Positions 1-6,893 of a stretch of 7,651 nt of DNA are shown here, in pieces. The stretch lies in assembly GCA_002325785.1 (NCBI GenBank), contig DCSU01000135.1, forward strand, positions 28,970-36,620. Direction: 5' to 3'. The stretch is from Bacteroidales bacterium UBA1458. Its GTDB lineage: Bacteria; Bacteroidota; Bacteroidia; Bacteroidales; VadinHA17. The position numbers and the translations under genes were made by a program. The notes beneath the pieces were generated by a model that worked only from the letters and a program-made list of their open reading frames with translations, was not told the DNA's origin and did no database searches. The stretch's first letter is position 1, and every line of letters begins with the position of its first letter.

Positions 1-1166
1 TGTGTCCACTCTTTATGGTCTATCAGTCCTGGCGGGATATCCTTCAGCTCAAAGTTCACCATTTTATACGAGCCTACCACCATGGCGCACTTCTGTTCGC
101 GGAAGGCTTCCAATACCCTTGTGATAACCGAATCATCAATGTAAAGATCGTCGCTGTCGAGCTGAATTGCAAACCGCCCGCACTTCTCACTCATTATTGC
201 CTCGTTCCAGCAACCGCCGATACCAAGGTCCTTCCTTTCAGGTATGATATGCACCACCCTGCTGTCAGCGGCATAAGACCTTATTAAATCCGTGGTACCG
301 TCAGTGGAGTAGTTGTCCACAATAATGAGATTGAACCTGTAGTCTGTCTTCTGACTCAGCACCGAGGCAATGGCATCGCCTATGGTTTTCACCCTGTTTC
401 TTACAGGTATGACCACCGATGCATCAACCTCAAATCCCGGGGCGTCAAATTCAATCTCCCTGAACTGTGGTCTGAGCCATGCACCGATGCATTTGAGGTG
501 GCTGGTGCAGGCTTTCTCCATTTCAACCTGTACTGCACGATTGCGAGGATCAACATAGTCAAACTGTTTCTCGCCCGACTTGCGGGTGTCAGTCTCAACC
601 TCCGTATATAGCAATTCCTGGATGTGAACCAGCGGGTAGGTCTGTGAAACCTTTAGCCGCAGGTCACAAAGTCCTGCAAAGCTGTAATCCTCATTCATGC
701 GGTCACATGCATCACGGAATGCCTCGGCGCTGTAAAGGATAACAGATCCGAAATTAAAATCATCGCGGAGGCTCCCCTCCTGGTAATCGATGACTGGATG
801 TGCCGACAGTGCCTCATTTTTCCTCTCAAAATAATCGGAGTAGACCATCCCTGCACCGGTGTTGTCACATATCTGCATCATCCTGTTCAGGGCGAAGCTC
901 CCCAGGTCAAGAGGGAATCCTTTGCTGTAGGTGAGAACATAGTCAGTGTCAGCAACCGCAGCCATTTTTTTCAGGGCGTCGGTGGAAGCAAAAGCAGCAG
1001 CGCGCAGGTAACCGGCTTCAACTCCCTGGGCGATCTCCTGATGGTCTGGAGGGATCACTATAAAGATCTTGCCAGCGACACCGGAGGCTCTCAGTGAATT
1101 GACCGTAGATGTGACCGATCCGGTGTCAGACCATGGCAGAAAGCATGTTATGGTTTTTCCCTTCAT
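1..1166 (-). CDS. Glycosyltransferase family 2 protein with tandem GT-A-like domains (3' end missing)
   Basis: The frame is open from the ATG at 1166-1164 to the left edge, giving 388 residues; the C-terminus is missing. The second half is a clear GT2 domain. It has a beta-strand opening (DASVVIPVRNR, about 248-258), the IIVDNYSTDGT nucleotide-binding strand (281-291), a GIGGCWNEA helix start (325-333) and the metal/nucleotide motif LDSDD (336-340). The first ~235 residues look like a second, weakly conserved GT-A fold, with a CFLPW strand at the start and AGMVYSDYF near 105-113. At the place where the DxD motif should follow ADTDYVL it reads TYSKGF instead. No transmembrane segment is seen, so the protein is probably cytosolic and makes an exported glycan; donor and acceptor cannot be told. 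The start lies 6 bp after the stop of the upstream amidase gene, with no Shine-Dalgarno sequence, so co-transcription is likely. The GT2 assignment is firm; the degenerate first domain is inference. Confidence 0.87.
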   Translation of the reverse strand, partial: MKGKTITCFLPWSDTGSVTSTVNSLRASGVAGKIFIVIPPDHQEIAQGVEAGYLRAAAFASTDALKKMAAVADTDYVLTYSKGFPLDLGSFALNRMMQICDNTGAGMVYSDYFERKNEALSAHPVIDYQEGSLRDDFNFGSVILYSAEAFRDACDRMNEDYSFAGLCDLRLKVSQTYPLVHIQELLYTEVETDTRKSGEKQFDYVDPRNRAVQVEMEKACTSHLKCIGAWLRPQFREIEFDAPGFEVDASVVIPVRNRVKTIGDAIASVLSQKTDYRFNLIIVDNYSTDGTTDLIRSYAADSRVVHIIPERKDLGIGGCWNEAIMSEKCGRFAIQLDSDDLYIDDSVITRVLEAFREQKCAMVVGSYKMVNFELKDIPPGLIDHKEWT

Positions 1167-1172
1167 ATCAGG

Positions 1173-4100
1173 CTATTTCGTCAGTAAAAAATTCAATATC
1201 TGTTTCATGAGCAAGTCTCTCTCTGCCTGGGAGTTGATAGTTTCGAAGGGAAAGCCCATGACAAAACTTCTCGCCTCTCCTCTGTGCATCACTGCGGCAG
1301 AGGTGTTGTTTTCGGAGTACCTGAGGGCAGTAAGGGAGAGCTTGTCAGCCGGTTCTATCGCATCAGGAGCCTCAGCAGCATAGAATGAATCGAACAGACC
1401 GGTGTTGAATCCATAACTGCCGGCAAAATAAGGCTGTGCAATGTCGGTGGCATAGAGTTCTCCTGTTCTGACGGCATGATCTGTCCGGGGCTTGAAGTGC
1501 AGTGTAGCCATAACTCTGGCTGAAGCGACAGAATCGGCCAGCATCACCATTTCAGTACCGGTGTAAGACCCTGACATAAATAGTGGCATGTAAGCTTCCT
1601 TCATTCTTTCCAGGCTCCTAAGAAATTCAGGAGTATAGATCTGAAACTCCTTTTTCTCAGGATCAAACACTGCATCAGTGGTCTTCTCCTCGCCAAAAAT
1701 AAGGTCGACTGCGCACCAGGGTTTCAGGTCAAAGTCCTCATTATTGAATACCTCGTCGCTTACCGACAGGAATGACTTTCCGGCAGCCATGACCGACAGG
1801 CCATGAATATAGGGAAAGTCAAATGTATTGCCGGCTATGATGTGTCCCTCCCTGTCGGAGTAAGAGGCGCCCCATCCTGCATTGTCATCGTCAGTCCATG
1901 GCGATCTGCGTTCAAAATCATACTGGTCACCGGTACCCGTGAAGTCATACCTGTCAGCCACTCCGCGGTCATCCCACCAAGCCACGCCGGCCATTCCATC
2001 GCGATCGAACCATGTCGGGCCCGATATGCGGTCAAACCCGTTTACCAGCAGTACGGTGCCGTCAGCACCTGACTTCAGGCCCACAGACAGCGTCTCTGAA
2101 GGGAAGCTCTCTCCCCCTTCATTCACGGCCGTCACCCTGAAGCTGAAGACTGTGTCATAAGCCGGCAGCTCAGTTTCAAATGAGGTGCCGCTCACCGCTG
2201 TGCCGTTGTTGAAGCCGCCGCTGCCGGTACGCATGTACACCCTGTATGATGAGGGGACAGCGGTGGACTCAATTGGGTCATTGACCGGTCCCCAGCTAAG
2301 CCTGACCTTTTTCCCTTCCAGGGGTGCAAGGGCCATATGAGACACGGGAAGAGGATGAACAGTATACTCCGTACCGGAGGCGGTTGCCAGGTATCTCAGG
2401 ATGCCTTTGTATACGGCACGGCTGACATGGAACCTGAACCTGGGGTCAAACCCGTAACGCTGATCAGCAAGGTTCTGATGTGACAGCAGCTCCAGTAGCA
2501 TGGCGGGCACATCCGGCTTGCGGGCTTCGTAGTAAGACCTGTCCCACAAACCGCGACGGGTCCACTCCGGGTTAAACAAGATCCTTATATCCTCAACGAT
2601 CTGCGTCTGGATAATATCAGTAAGGTCACGGCTGGCAAGACGGCTTGTACCGTCGGGGAAAAGACCCTGGTTTGAGAGGGTTGAATAAATGCCAAGGGTA
2701 CCTACTACGGAATCATCCGGTGTTACTCCCGCATCGGTATGGAATGCAAAGGAGAGGTCCAACGGAATGCCCATGCCTGTTACCCCAGTACCGTCAGGAT
2801 TGCGGATAAGGTAATTGACCCATTCGGAACGTGACATATAATCATCGTTATAGTCATTTTTCCCATTATTGCGAGTGTAAACGAGGGTATCAGGCATGCC
2901 GGCATACTGAAGCCAGTAGCGTGCAGCTTCAAGATACCTGGGCTTGCCGCTGAGCTTCCATCTGTAGGTAATACTGTCAGACCGGGTATCAGGAGCTGCC
3001 GTCTGACTGCCGGCGTTGAGCGACCACTGGTTTGATATTACCGAGGTTGCGGGCCGGCGGGCTACATTGCCCATTCCTCCTCCGAAACGCACGGCATCAA
3101 CAGCTGCCTCCGAACCATCATAGCCCGTTATTGTGACAGAGCCCCTGGCGCTGTCAAGACCGGCATCAAACATGAATGATCCCAGCCAGATCCAGGTCCC
3201 TCCTGCCATTGCCTGGTCAACGATAAACTCAGTGCTTCCACCGGTGTGCACCACTCTAATAAGAACCTTGTCGCAATTTTCTTCCAGTTGCGGATAAGAG
3301 ACAGTTACTCCGTAATAACCCTCTTCAGGAATTTCAGGAATATAAAGAGCAGACCCGTCGGTAATTCTCAGGGAGGTACCCATCAGAAAAGGATTTTCTC
3401 CGGTAAAGAGCGTATCTCTCAGGAGAAAACCCTTTCCGGCCTCCCGGGCAGGTTCGGAAATATGTAATACAAATTCAGATTTGCCTGTTGAGCGGTCATT
3501 GTCAACAATTACTTCATTTGTCTGGATATCTCTTTCACGAGGCAGAAAAACCGTTGCCCCGGAGTTCTCGAGCATGGGTGTAAGATAGGGAATGACATAA
3601 GCCATCACCGACAGGTCCTCAACGCTGCCGAAAAGTTTTGCCCGTTGCCACTCCCACCTGTCAAGAGGCATGTCAAAATAATAACCATGGCTGTGCCACA
3701 GGGCCAGGTACCTTCCCTGCAGTCCGCCTGCCGGATTAACTCCGTTCACCTGACTTATAAGAAGGGGTCTCACGCCAGCCGGTCGGGGGATCCGTGACGA
3801 ATCACGGGGCAATGCATGTCTGAAGTAGTTGGGTATAAGCTGCCCCAGACTGAACCCGTTTGTGTACATTAATATATTGTAATCACTGAACTTTCTGCCC
3901 AGCTCATCCCTTATCGAATTCAGCAGCCTTTTGTAGGTATCCTCACGGACGGGATTATATGAGAGGGTGACCGGAAACCACAAGTTGAGCTCCTTCTTAT
4001 TCTCATCAACCGTGATTGAATCAATCTTCCACACCTCGGGGTAAACCCACCCGGGCAGAGGATTCGCCCAATCTTTCAGCCTCGCTTCGGCAATTCTCTC

Positions 4101-4193
4101 AATCCTGCCGGCTTTCTGGCCGGAAAGAGCCTCCGGACTGCCGTTAATGATCAACGTAAGTAAAAGTAAATTAAGGAGATAGGATTTGCGCAT
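1173..4193 (-). CDS. Secreted N-acetylmuramoyl-L-alanine amidase-like protein with golvesin-like insert, FN3 and C-terminal amidotransferase-like domain
   Basis: This protein has 1006 residues from the ATG at 4193-4191; a GTG one codon upstream is less likely. A hydrophobic N-terminus (about 4-18) ending near ALSG looks like a signal peptide without a lipobox cysteine. The two halves of an Amidase_3 zinc hydrolase are separated. The first half (about 160-226) holds LWHSHG and SVEDLS; the second (about 475-602) holds FAFHTDAG and PAMLLELLSHQ. The presumed zinc ligands His169, Glu192, His485 and the catalytic Glu568 are all present. Between them (about 240-385) sits a beta-rich golvesin C-terminal-like module with EEGYYGVTVSYP and TWIWLGSF. 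A fibronectin type III domain (about 612-708) follows, then about 295 residues resembling a class I amidotransferase/DJ-1 fold. Such proteins are often labelled 'xanthan lyase' because of the golvesin module; the catalytic residues argue for peptidoglycan amidase activity, releasing stem peptides from MurNAc in the periplasm or outside the cell. It is transcribed divergently from the MurNAc catabolic genes. Confidence 0.86.
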   Translation of the reverse strand: MRKSYLLNLLLLTLIINGSPEALSGQKAGRIERIAEARLKDWANPLPGWVYPEVWKIDSITVDENKKELNLWFPVTLSYNPVREDTYKRLLNSIRDELGRKFSDYNILMYTNGFSLGQLIPNYFRHALPRDSSRIPRPAGVRPLLISQVNGVNPAGGLQGRYLALWHSHGYYFDMPLDRWEWQRAKLFGSVEDLSVMAYVIPYLTPMLENSGATVFLPRERDIQTNEVIVDNDRSTGKSEFVLHISEPAREAGKGFLLRDTLFTGENPFLMGTSLRITDGSALYIPEIPEEGYYGVTVSYPQLEENCDKVLIRVVHTGGSTEFIVDQAMAGGTWIWLGSFMFDAGLDSARGSVTITGYDGSEAAVDAVRFGGGMGNVARRPATSVISNQWSLNAGSQTAAPDTRSDSITYRWKLSGKPRYLEAARYWLQYAGMPDTLVYTRNNGKNDYNDDYMSRSEWVNYLIRNPDGTGVTGMGIPLDLSFAFHTDAGVTPDDSVVGTLGIYSTLSNQGLFPDGTSRLASRDLTDIIQTQIVEDIRILFNPEWTRRGLWDRSYYEARKPDVPAMLLELLSHQNLADQRYGFDPRFRFHVSRAVYKGILRYLATASGTEYTVHPLPVSHMALAPLEGKKVRLSWGPVNDPIESTAVPSSYRVYMRTGSGGFNNGTAVSGTSFETELPAYDTVFSFRVTAVNEGGESFPSETLSVGLKSGADGTVLLVNGFDRISGPTWFDRDGMAGVAWWDDRGVADRYDFTGTGDQYDFERRSPWTDDDNAGWGASYSDREGHIIAGNTFDFPYIHGLSVMAAGKSFLSVSDEVFNNEDFDLKPWCAVDLIFGEEKTTDAVFDPEKKEFQIYTPEFLRSLERMKEAYMPLFMSGSYTGTEMVMLADSVASARVMATLHFKPRTDHAVRTGELYATDIAQPYFAGSYGFNTGLFDSFYAAEAPDAIEPADKLSLTALRYSENNTSAAVMHRGEARSFVMGFPFETINSQAERDLLMKQILNFLLTK

Positions 4194-4230
4194 CACTGAA
4201 AAGATTTTACTGAATATAGTAAATAGAATT

Positions 4231-4238
4231 CAAAAATA
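4231..4238 (-). promoter_or_regulatory. Candidate Bacteroidota -7 promoter element for the amidase gene
   Basis: Read on the minus strand these bases are TATTTTTG, an exact match to the TAnnTTTG -7 element of the main Bacteroidota sigma factor. They lie 37 bp upstream of the amidase ATG, which would give a short leader of roughly 30 nt. No convincing TTTG -33 element is found at the usual 19-21 bp spacing; a TTTG read from 4273 to 4270 is too far away. The surrounding region is AT-rich, so chance matches are possible. Confidence 0.4.
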
Positions 4239-4254
4239 GAAAGTTTTTTAAAAT

Positions 4255-4271
4255 ATGTCATACATCTGACA
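4255..4271. promoter_or_regulatory. Candidate GntR-family operator between divergent promoters
   Basis: The segment 4255-4265 reads ATGTCATACAT, a perfect 4-bp inverted repeat around a 3-bp centre. It contains GT-N3-AC, the core symmetry described for operators of FadR-type GntR regulators. An overlapping second inverted repeat, TGTCA-N6-TGACA, spans 4256-4271. The site covers the -33 region of the predicted amidase promoter and lies just upstream of the -33 region of the murK promoter, so a bound protein could affect both. The GntR regulator encoded at 6145-6870 is the natural candidate. In AT-rich DNA short palindromes arise by chance, and I see no second copy in the window. Confidence 0.35.
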
Positions 4272-4299
4272 AAAAACTGATTATTTCAATATATTTATT

Positions 4300-4307
4300 T
4301 ACATTTG
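4300..4307 (+). promoter_or_regulatory. Candidate Bacteroidota -7 promoter element for the murK-murQ-gntR-GH18 operon
   Basis: TACATTTG matches the Bacteroidota -7 consensus TAnnTTTG exactly. It sits in the AT-rich divergent region about 90 bp before the murK start, so the transcript would carry a leader of roughly 80 nt. No good TTTG -33 box is present at the expected distance (about 4275-4280), which would fit a weak or regulator-assisted promoter. In the leader I see no riboswitch-like structure, only a weak five-base inverted repeat. Confidence 0.42.
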
Positions 4308-4396
4308 TTATTACTTAGTGATGGTCAGGAATACGTGTTTCAGATATAATCCTAATAATCAACTGAACAGAAGCAAATAACAATTTCCCTACACAG

Positions 4397-5245
4397 ATGA
4401 TACTGATTGCTGACAGTGGCTCCACAAAGACTGAATGGAGAGAGGTGAAGGAGGGTATTGCCGGGAAGTCATACATCTCTTCAGGCATAAATCCGTTTTT
4501 TATCTCCGGTGAAGAGATCATCCGTCTCCTGGGACGGGAGTTGCCCTCGCTTGGCAATTCAGGGGTAAGCGGTATTTATTTTTACGGAACAGGGGTGAGT
4601 AGTGCTGCAAAGGCTGAAATTGTCAGGGGAGCCCTTGCCGGCTTCTTCGGCGCTGAAAAGCTTTTCATCGGCAGTGACCTGCTCGGTGCGGCCAGGTCGC
4701 TCTGCATGAGTGACCCGGGTATAGCATGCATCATAGGTACCGGCTCCAATTCATGCTATTATGACGGTATAAAAATTGTATCAAATGTCTCGCCTCTGGG
4801 TTATATCCTTGGCGACGAGGGGGGCGGCGCCGTGATTGGGAGGAAGCTGGTAGCAGGTGTGCTTAAAAAACAGTTGCCCGGAATCGTCATTGAGAACTTT
4901 TTCAAGGCCTATCCGTATACTCCCGCCGAGATACTTGACAACGTATACAATATGCCGCTCCCGAACAGGTTCCTCGGGCAATTCTCCCGGTTCATAGCTG
5001 ACAACATCCATGTCGCGGAGCTTCAGTCAATAATCACATCAAGTTTTGACGAGTTTATCGTGCGCAATGTGCTCTCCTACCCTGAGGCCAGGCAGTACCC
5101 CGTAAATTTCACGGGTAGCATAGCATATCATTTCAGGCCATTCCTCGAGGAGCTGCTGATCAAACACCGTCTTAAGCCGGGGATATTCACACTCACTCCC
5201 ATGGATAACCTCGTTAAATTTCATATTCAGAATCCACAGATTTAA
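4397..5245 (+). CDS. murK: BadF/BcrA-type amino-sugar kinase, probable MurNAc (GlcNAc) kinase MurK
   Basis: The product has 282 residues and belongs to the ASKHA sugar kinase/ATPase superfamily, in the BadF/BadG/BcrA/BcrD-like N-acetylglucosamine kinase branch. The N-terminal phosphate-1 loop reads IADSGSTKTEW (4-14). GIYFYGTGVSS (59-69) follows, and Asp94 in IGSDLLGAAR is at the place of the catalytic base of this family. The phosphate-2 motif is IIGTGSNS (112-119), and LGYILGDEGGG (134-144) is the typical family signature. Length is normal, and there is no signal peptide, so it is cytosolic. MurK enzymes next to MurQ in Clostridium and in the Bacteroidota species Tannerella forsythia phosphorylate MurNAc, the clostridial one also GlcNAc. 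The stop is 4 bp before the murQ start, which strongly supports MurNAc as substrate here. A GlcNAc-only kinase is the main alternative. It is the first gene of the probable operon; the start has no Shine-Dalgarno sequence, as is usual in this phylum. Confidence 0.82.
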   Translation: MILIADSGSTKTEWREVKEGIAGKSYISSGINPFFISGEEIIRLLGRELPSLGNSGVSGIYFYGTGVSSAAKAEIVRGALAGFFGAEKLFIGSDLLGAARSLCMSDPGIACIIGTGSNSCYYDGIKIVSNVSPLGYILGDEGGGAVIGRKLVAGVLKKQLPGIVIENFFKAYPYTPAEILDNVYNMPLPNRFLGQFSRFIADNIHVAELQSIITSSFDEFIVRNVLSYPEARQYPVNFTGSIAYHFRPFLEELLIKHRLKPGIFTLTPMDNLVKFHIQNPQI

Positions 5246-5249
5246 TAAA

Positions 5250-6092
5250 ATGAGTAAACAGGCTTTTACACGGCAGGCCATAAGCATAACCGAATCACCT
5301 TCCAACTTTGAGGATCTTGACAAGATGACCGTCAACGAGCTGCTGACTAATATCAACCATGAGGATGCCAAGGTGCATGAGGCTGTCAAAAAAGCGCTCC
5401 CACAGATTGAGACTCTTATAAACCAGATACTTGTTCGTATGCAGAAGGGCGGCCGGCTCTTTTACCTGGGTGCAGGAACCAGCGGAAGGCTCGGGGTGCT
5501 TGACGCCTCGGAGGTCCCTCCCACCTTCGGCGTACCCGACACGGTGGTAATAGGACTGATAGCCGGTGGTGAGACAGCCCTGAGAAAGGCAGTGGAGGCG
5601 GCTGAAGATGACCCCGCCAAGGCATGGAGCGAGCTGGAGATATTCAACATTAACACTAAAGACTCAGTCATTGGTATAGCAGCCTCGGGAACTACTCCAT
5701 ACGTCATCGGCGGCGTTCAGAAGGCAAGGGAAAACGGAATCCTCACCGGTTGCATCACATGCAACCCGAAGGGCCCTGTGGTGGAAGCCGCCGAGTACCC
5801 CATCGTAGTGGTTGTGGGACCGGAGTTCGTCACCGGAAGTACCAGACTAAAGGCCGGTACAGCTCAGAAAATGGTTCTCAATATGATAACTACCACCCTT
5901 ATGATCAAACTCGGCAGAGTTAAGGGGAACAAGATGGTCAACATGCAGCTTACCAACAAAAAACTTATTGAGCGCGGCACCAGGATGATAGTGGAAGAAC
6001 TCAATATACAGAGAGAAGCGGCCCGCATTCTGCTCATGGAGCAGGGATCGGTAAAAAGAGCCCTGGAGTTTTACAGGGAGAACTATAAATAA
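5250..6092 (+). CDS. murQ: N-acetylmuramic acid 6-phosphate etherase MurQ
   Basis: MurQ cleaves the lactyl ether of MurNAc-6-phosphate, giving GlcNAc-6-phosphate and D-lactate, in the cytosol. The 280-residue protein is close to the usual length. It shows the family's N-terminal signature TESPSNFEDLDKMTV (14-28) and a SIS sugar-phosphate isomerase fold. The strongest motif is LGAGTSGRLGVLDASEVPPT (73-92); the further MurQ/GCKR signature TGSTRLKAGTAQK lies in the second half, followed by a C-terminal helical part with NMQLTNKKL. By alignment of motifs, Glu88 (DASEVPP) and Glu119 (AAEDDP) correspond to the two active-site glutamates described for E. coli MurQ. The gene starts 4 bp after the kinase stop, so the two are almost certainly co-translated. 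The pair supplies the phosphorylation and ether-cleavage steps of MurNAc use. Confidence 0.97.
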   Translation: MSKQAFTRQAISITESPSNFEDLDKMTVNELLTNINHEDAKVHEAVKKALPQIETLINQILVRMQKGGRLFYLGAGTSGRLGVLDASEVPPTFGVPDTVVIGLIAGGETALRKAVEAAEDDPAKAWSELEIFNINTKDSVIGIAASGTTPYVIGGVQKARENGILTGCITCNPKGPVVEAAEYPIVVVVGPEFVTGSTRLKAGTAQKMVLNMITTTLMIKLGRVKGNKMVNMQLTNKKLIERGTRMIVEELNIQREAARILLMEQGSVKRALEFYRENYK

Positions 6093-6144
6093 CAGGAAGG
6101 ATCAGGGTGAAAAACTCATCCCGTCCCGACAAAATAAGCCCGAA

Positions 6145-6870
6145 ATGACAAATGATATCTTCAGTAAAATAGGTTCCGGACTGACTCTCAGTCAGAAAAT
6201 CGAGAGAAGAATTGAGGAAGCAATTAGACAGAAGAAGCTGCTGCCCGGCTCCAAGCTGCCTACGGAAAAAGAGCTGTGCGGACAGTTCGCAGTCAGTCGC
6301 ACTGCTCTCAGGGAGGCCCTTCGGCGCCTGAGTGCACGCGGACTGATAGATATCCGGAAAGGAAGCGGGATGTACATATCAGAACTGAAGATTGAGGATG
6401 CCATAAACTCACTCCATCTCTTCTACGACCTGAGATTCAACTCTGATCTGATCCTCCAGATTATTGAGGTGCGACGGCTGTTTGAGCCTGAGGTGGCCAG
6501 GCTGGCCGCGAGGAACCGGACTGATGAAGATATCCGTACCCTCCAGAAGAACCAGCATGAGCTTGAGAAGTGCAACCCCGACAACACCCAGCTTGAGGTT
6601 GACCTCATCAACCGGTTCCACATGAACCTCTCGAAGGCCACGGGAAATCCTATCGTGATCATAAGCCTTGAGCCGGTCTACTCCCTCCTTCCGCGTATGA
6701 GAAACCTCATCTACGGAAATATCGAGGGCGAAAAAGACTACACCATGAAATACCAGAGAGAGCTTCTCGAAGCCCTGAGGGATAAAGACAGCCTTAAGGC
6801 GTTTGAAGTATCCGTCACACTTCTGGAGCGCAACATGGAGATCTACAAGAAGTACTTCAAGACTAACTGA
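6145..6870 (+). CDS. FadR-type GntR-family transcriptional regulator (FCD domain)
   Basis: The product has 241 residues. An N-terminal winged helix-turn-helix (about 12-79) carries the GntR signature: GSKLPTEKELCGQFAVSRTA followed by LREALRRLSARGLIDIRKGSG. The C-terminal all-helical ligand-binding domain is of the FCD type, with EVRRLFEPEVARLAA (108-122) and DLINRFHMNLSKATGNP (153-169). Asp153 and His159 are at positions used for metal binding in many FCD proteins. The two later histidines usually found in that site are missing: the helices read MKYQRELLEAL and LLERNM. The ligand may therefore be bound without metal, as in FadR itself. The gene follows murQ by 52 bp and precedes the GH18 gene by 23 bp, so it is inside the operon and probably controls it. 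A phosphorylated amino sugar such as MurNAc-6-phosphate is a plausible effector, but this is inference. Confidence 0.93.
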   Translation: MTNDIFSKIGSGLTLSQKIERRIEEAIRQKKLLPGSKLPTEKELCGQFAVSRTALREALRRLSARGLIDIRKGSGMYISELKIEDAINSLHLFYDLRFNSDLILQIIEVRRLFEPEVARLAARNRTDEDIRTLQKNQHELEKCNPDNTQLEVDLINRFHMNLSKATGNPIVIISLEPVYSLLPRMRNLIYGNIEGEKDYTMKYQRELLEALRDKDSLKAFEVSVTLLERNMEIYKKYFKTN

Positions 6871-6893
6871 GTCATCCTTTTCTGCCGGGTCGC

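Noticed and set aside
1173..4193. Xanthan lyase as the function of the large secreted protein
   Set aside because: I see no polysaccharide lyase domain. The shared part is the golvesin-like module, while the Amidase_3 catalytic residues are complete.
4194..4196. GTG directly before the ATG as the start of the amidase gene
   Set aside because: It would add a single residue; ATG is the more common start, and no ribosome binding site favours the GTG.
4345..4350. TATAAT, identical to the E. coli -10 box, upstream of murK
   Set aside because: The primary sigma factor of Bacteroidota recognises TAnnTTTG rather than TATAAT, there is no matching TTGACA-like -35 box at the right distance, and the segment is AT-rich.
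4339..4366. Inverted repeat TTCAG/CTGAA in the murK leader, considered as a riboswitch or attenuator
   Set aside because: Only five pairs with a long AT-rich loop and no known riboswitch core; likely chance.
6105..6122. Small stem-loop GGGTGA-AAAAC-TCA(T)CCC between murQ and the GntR gene, considered as a terminator
   Set aside because: The stem is only six pairs with a bulge, and it is not followed by a run of T. It could still affect RNA processing, but it does not support ending the operon here.
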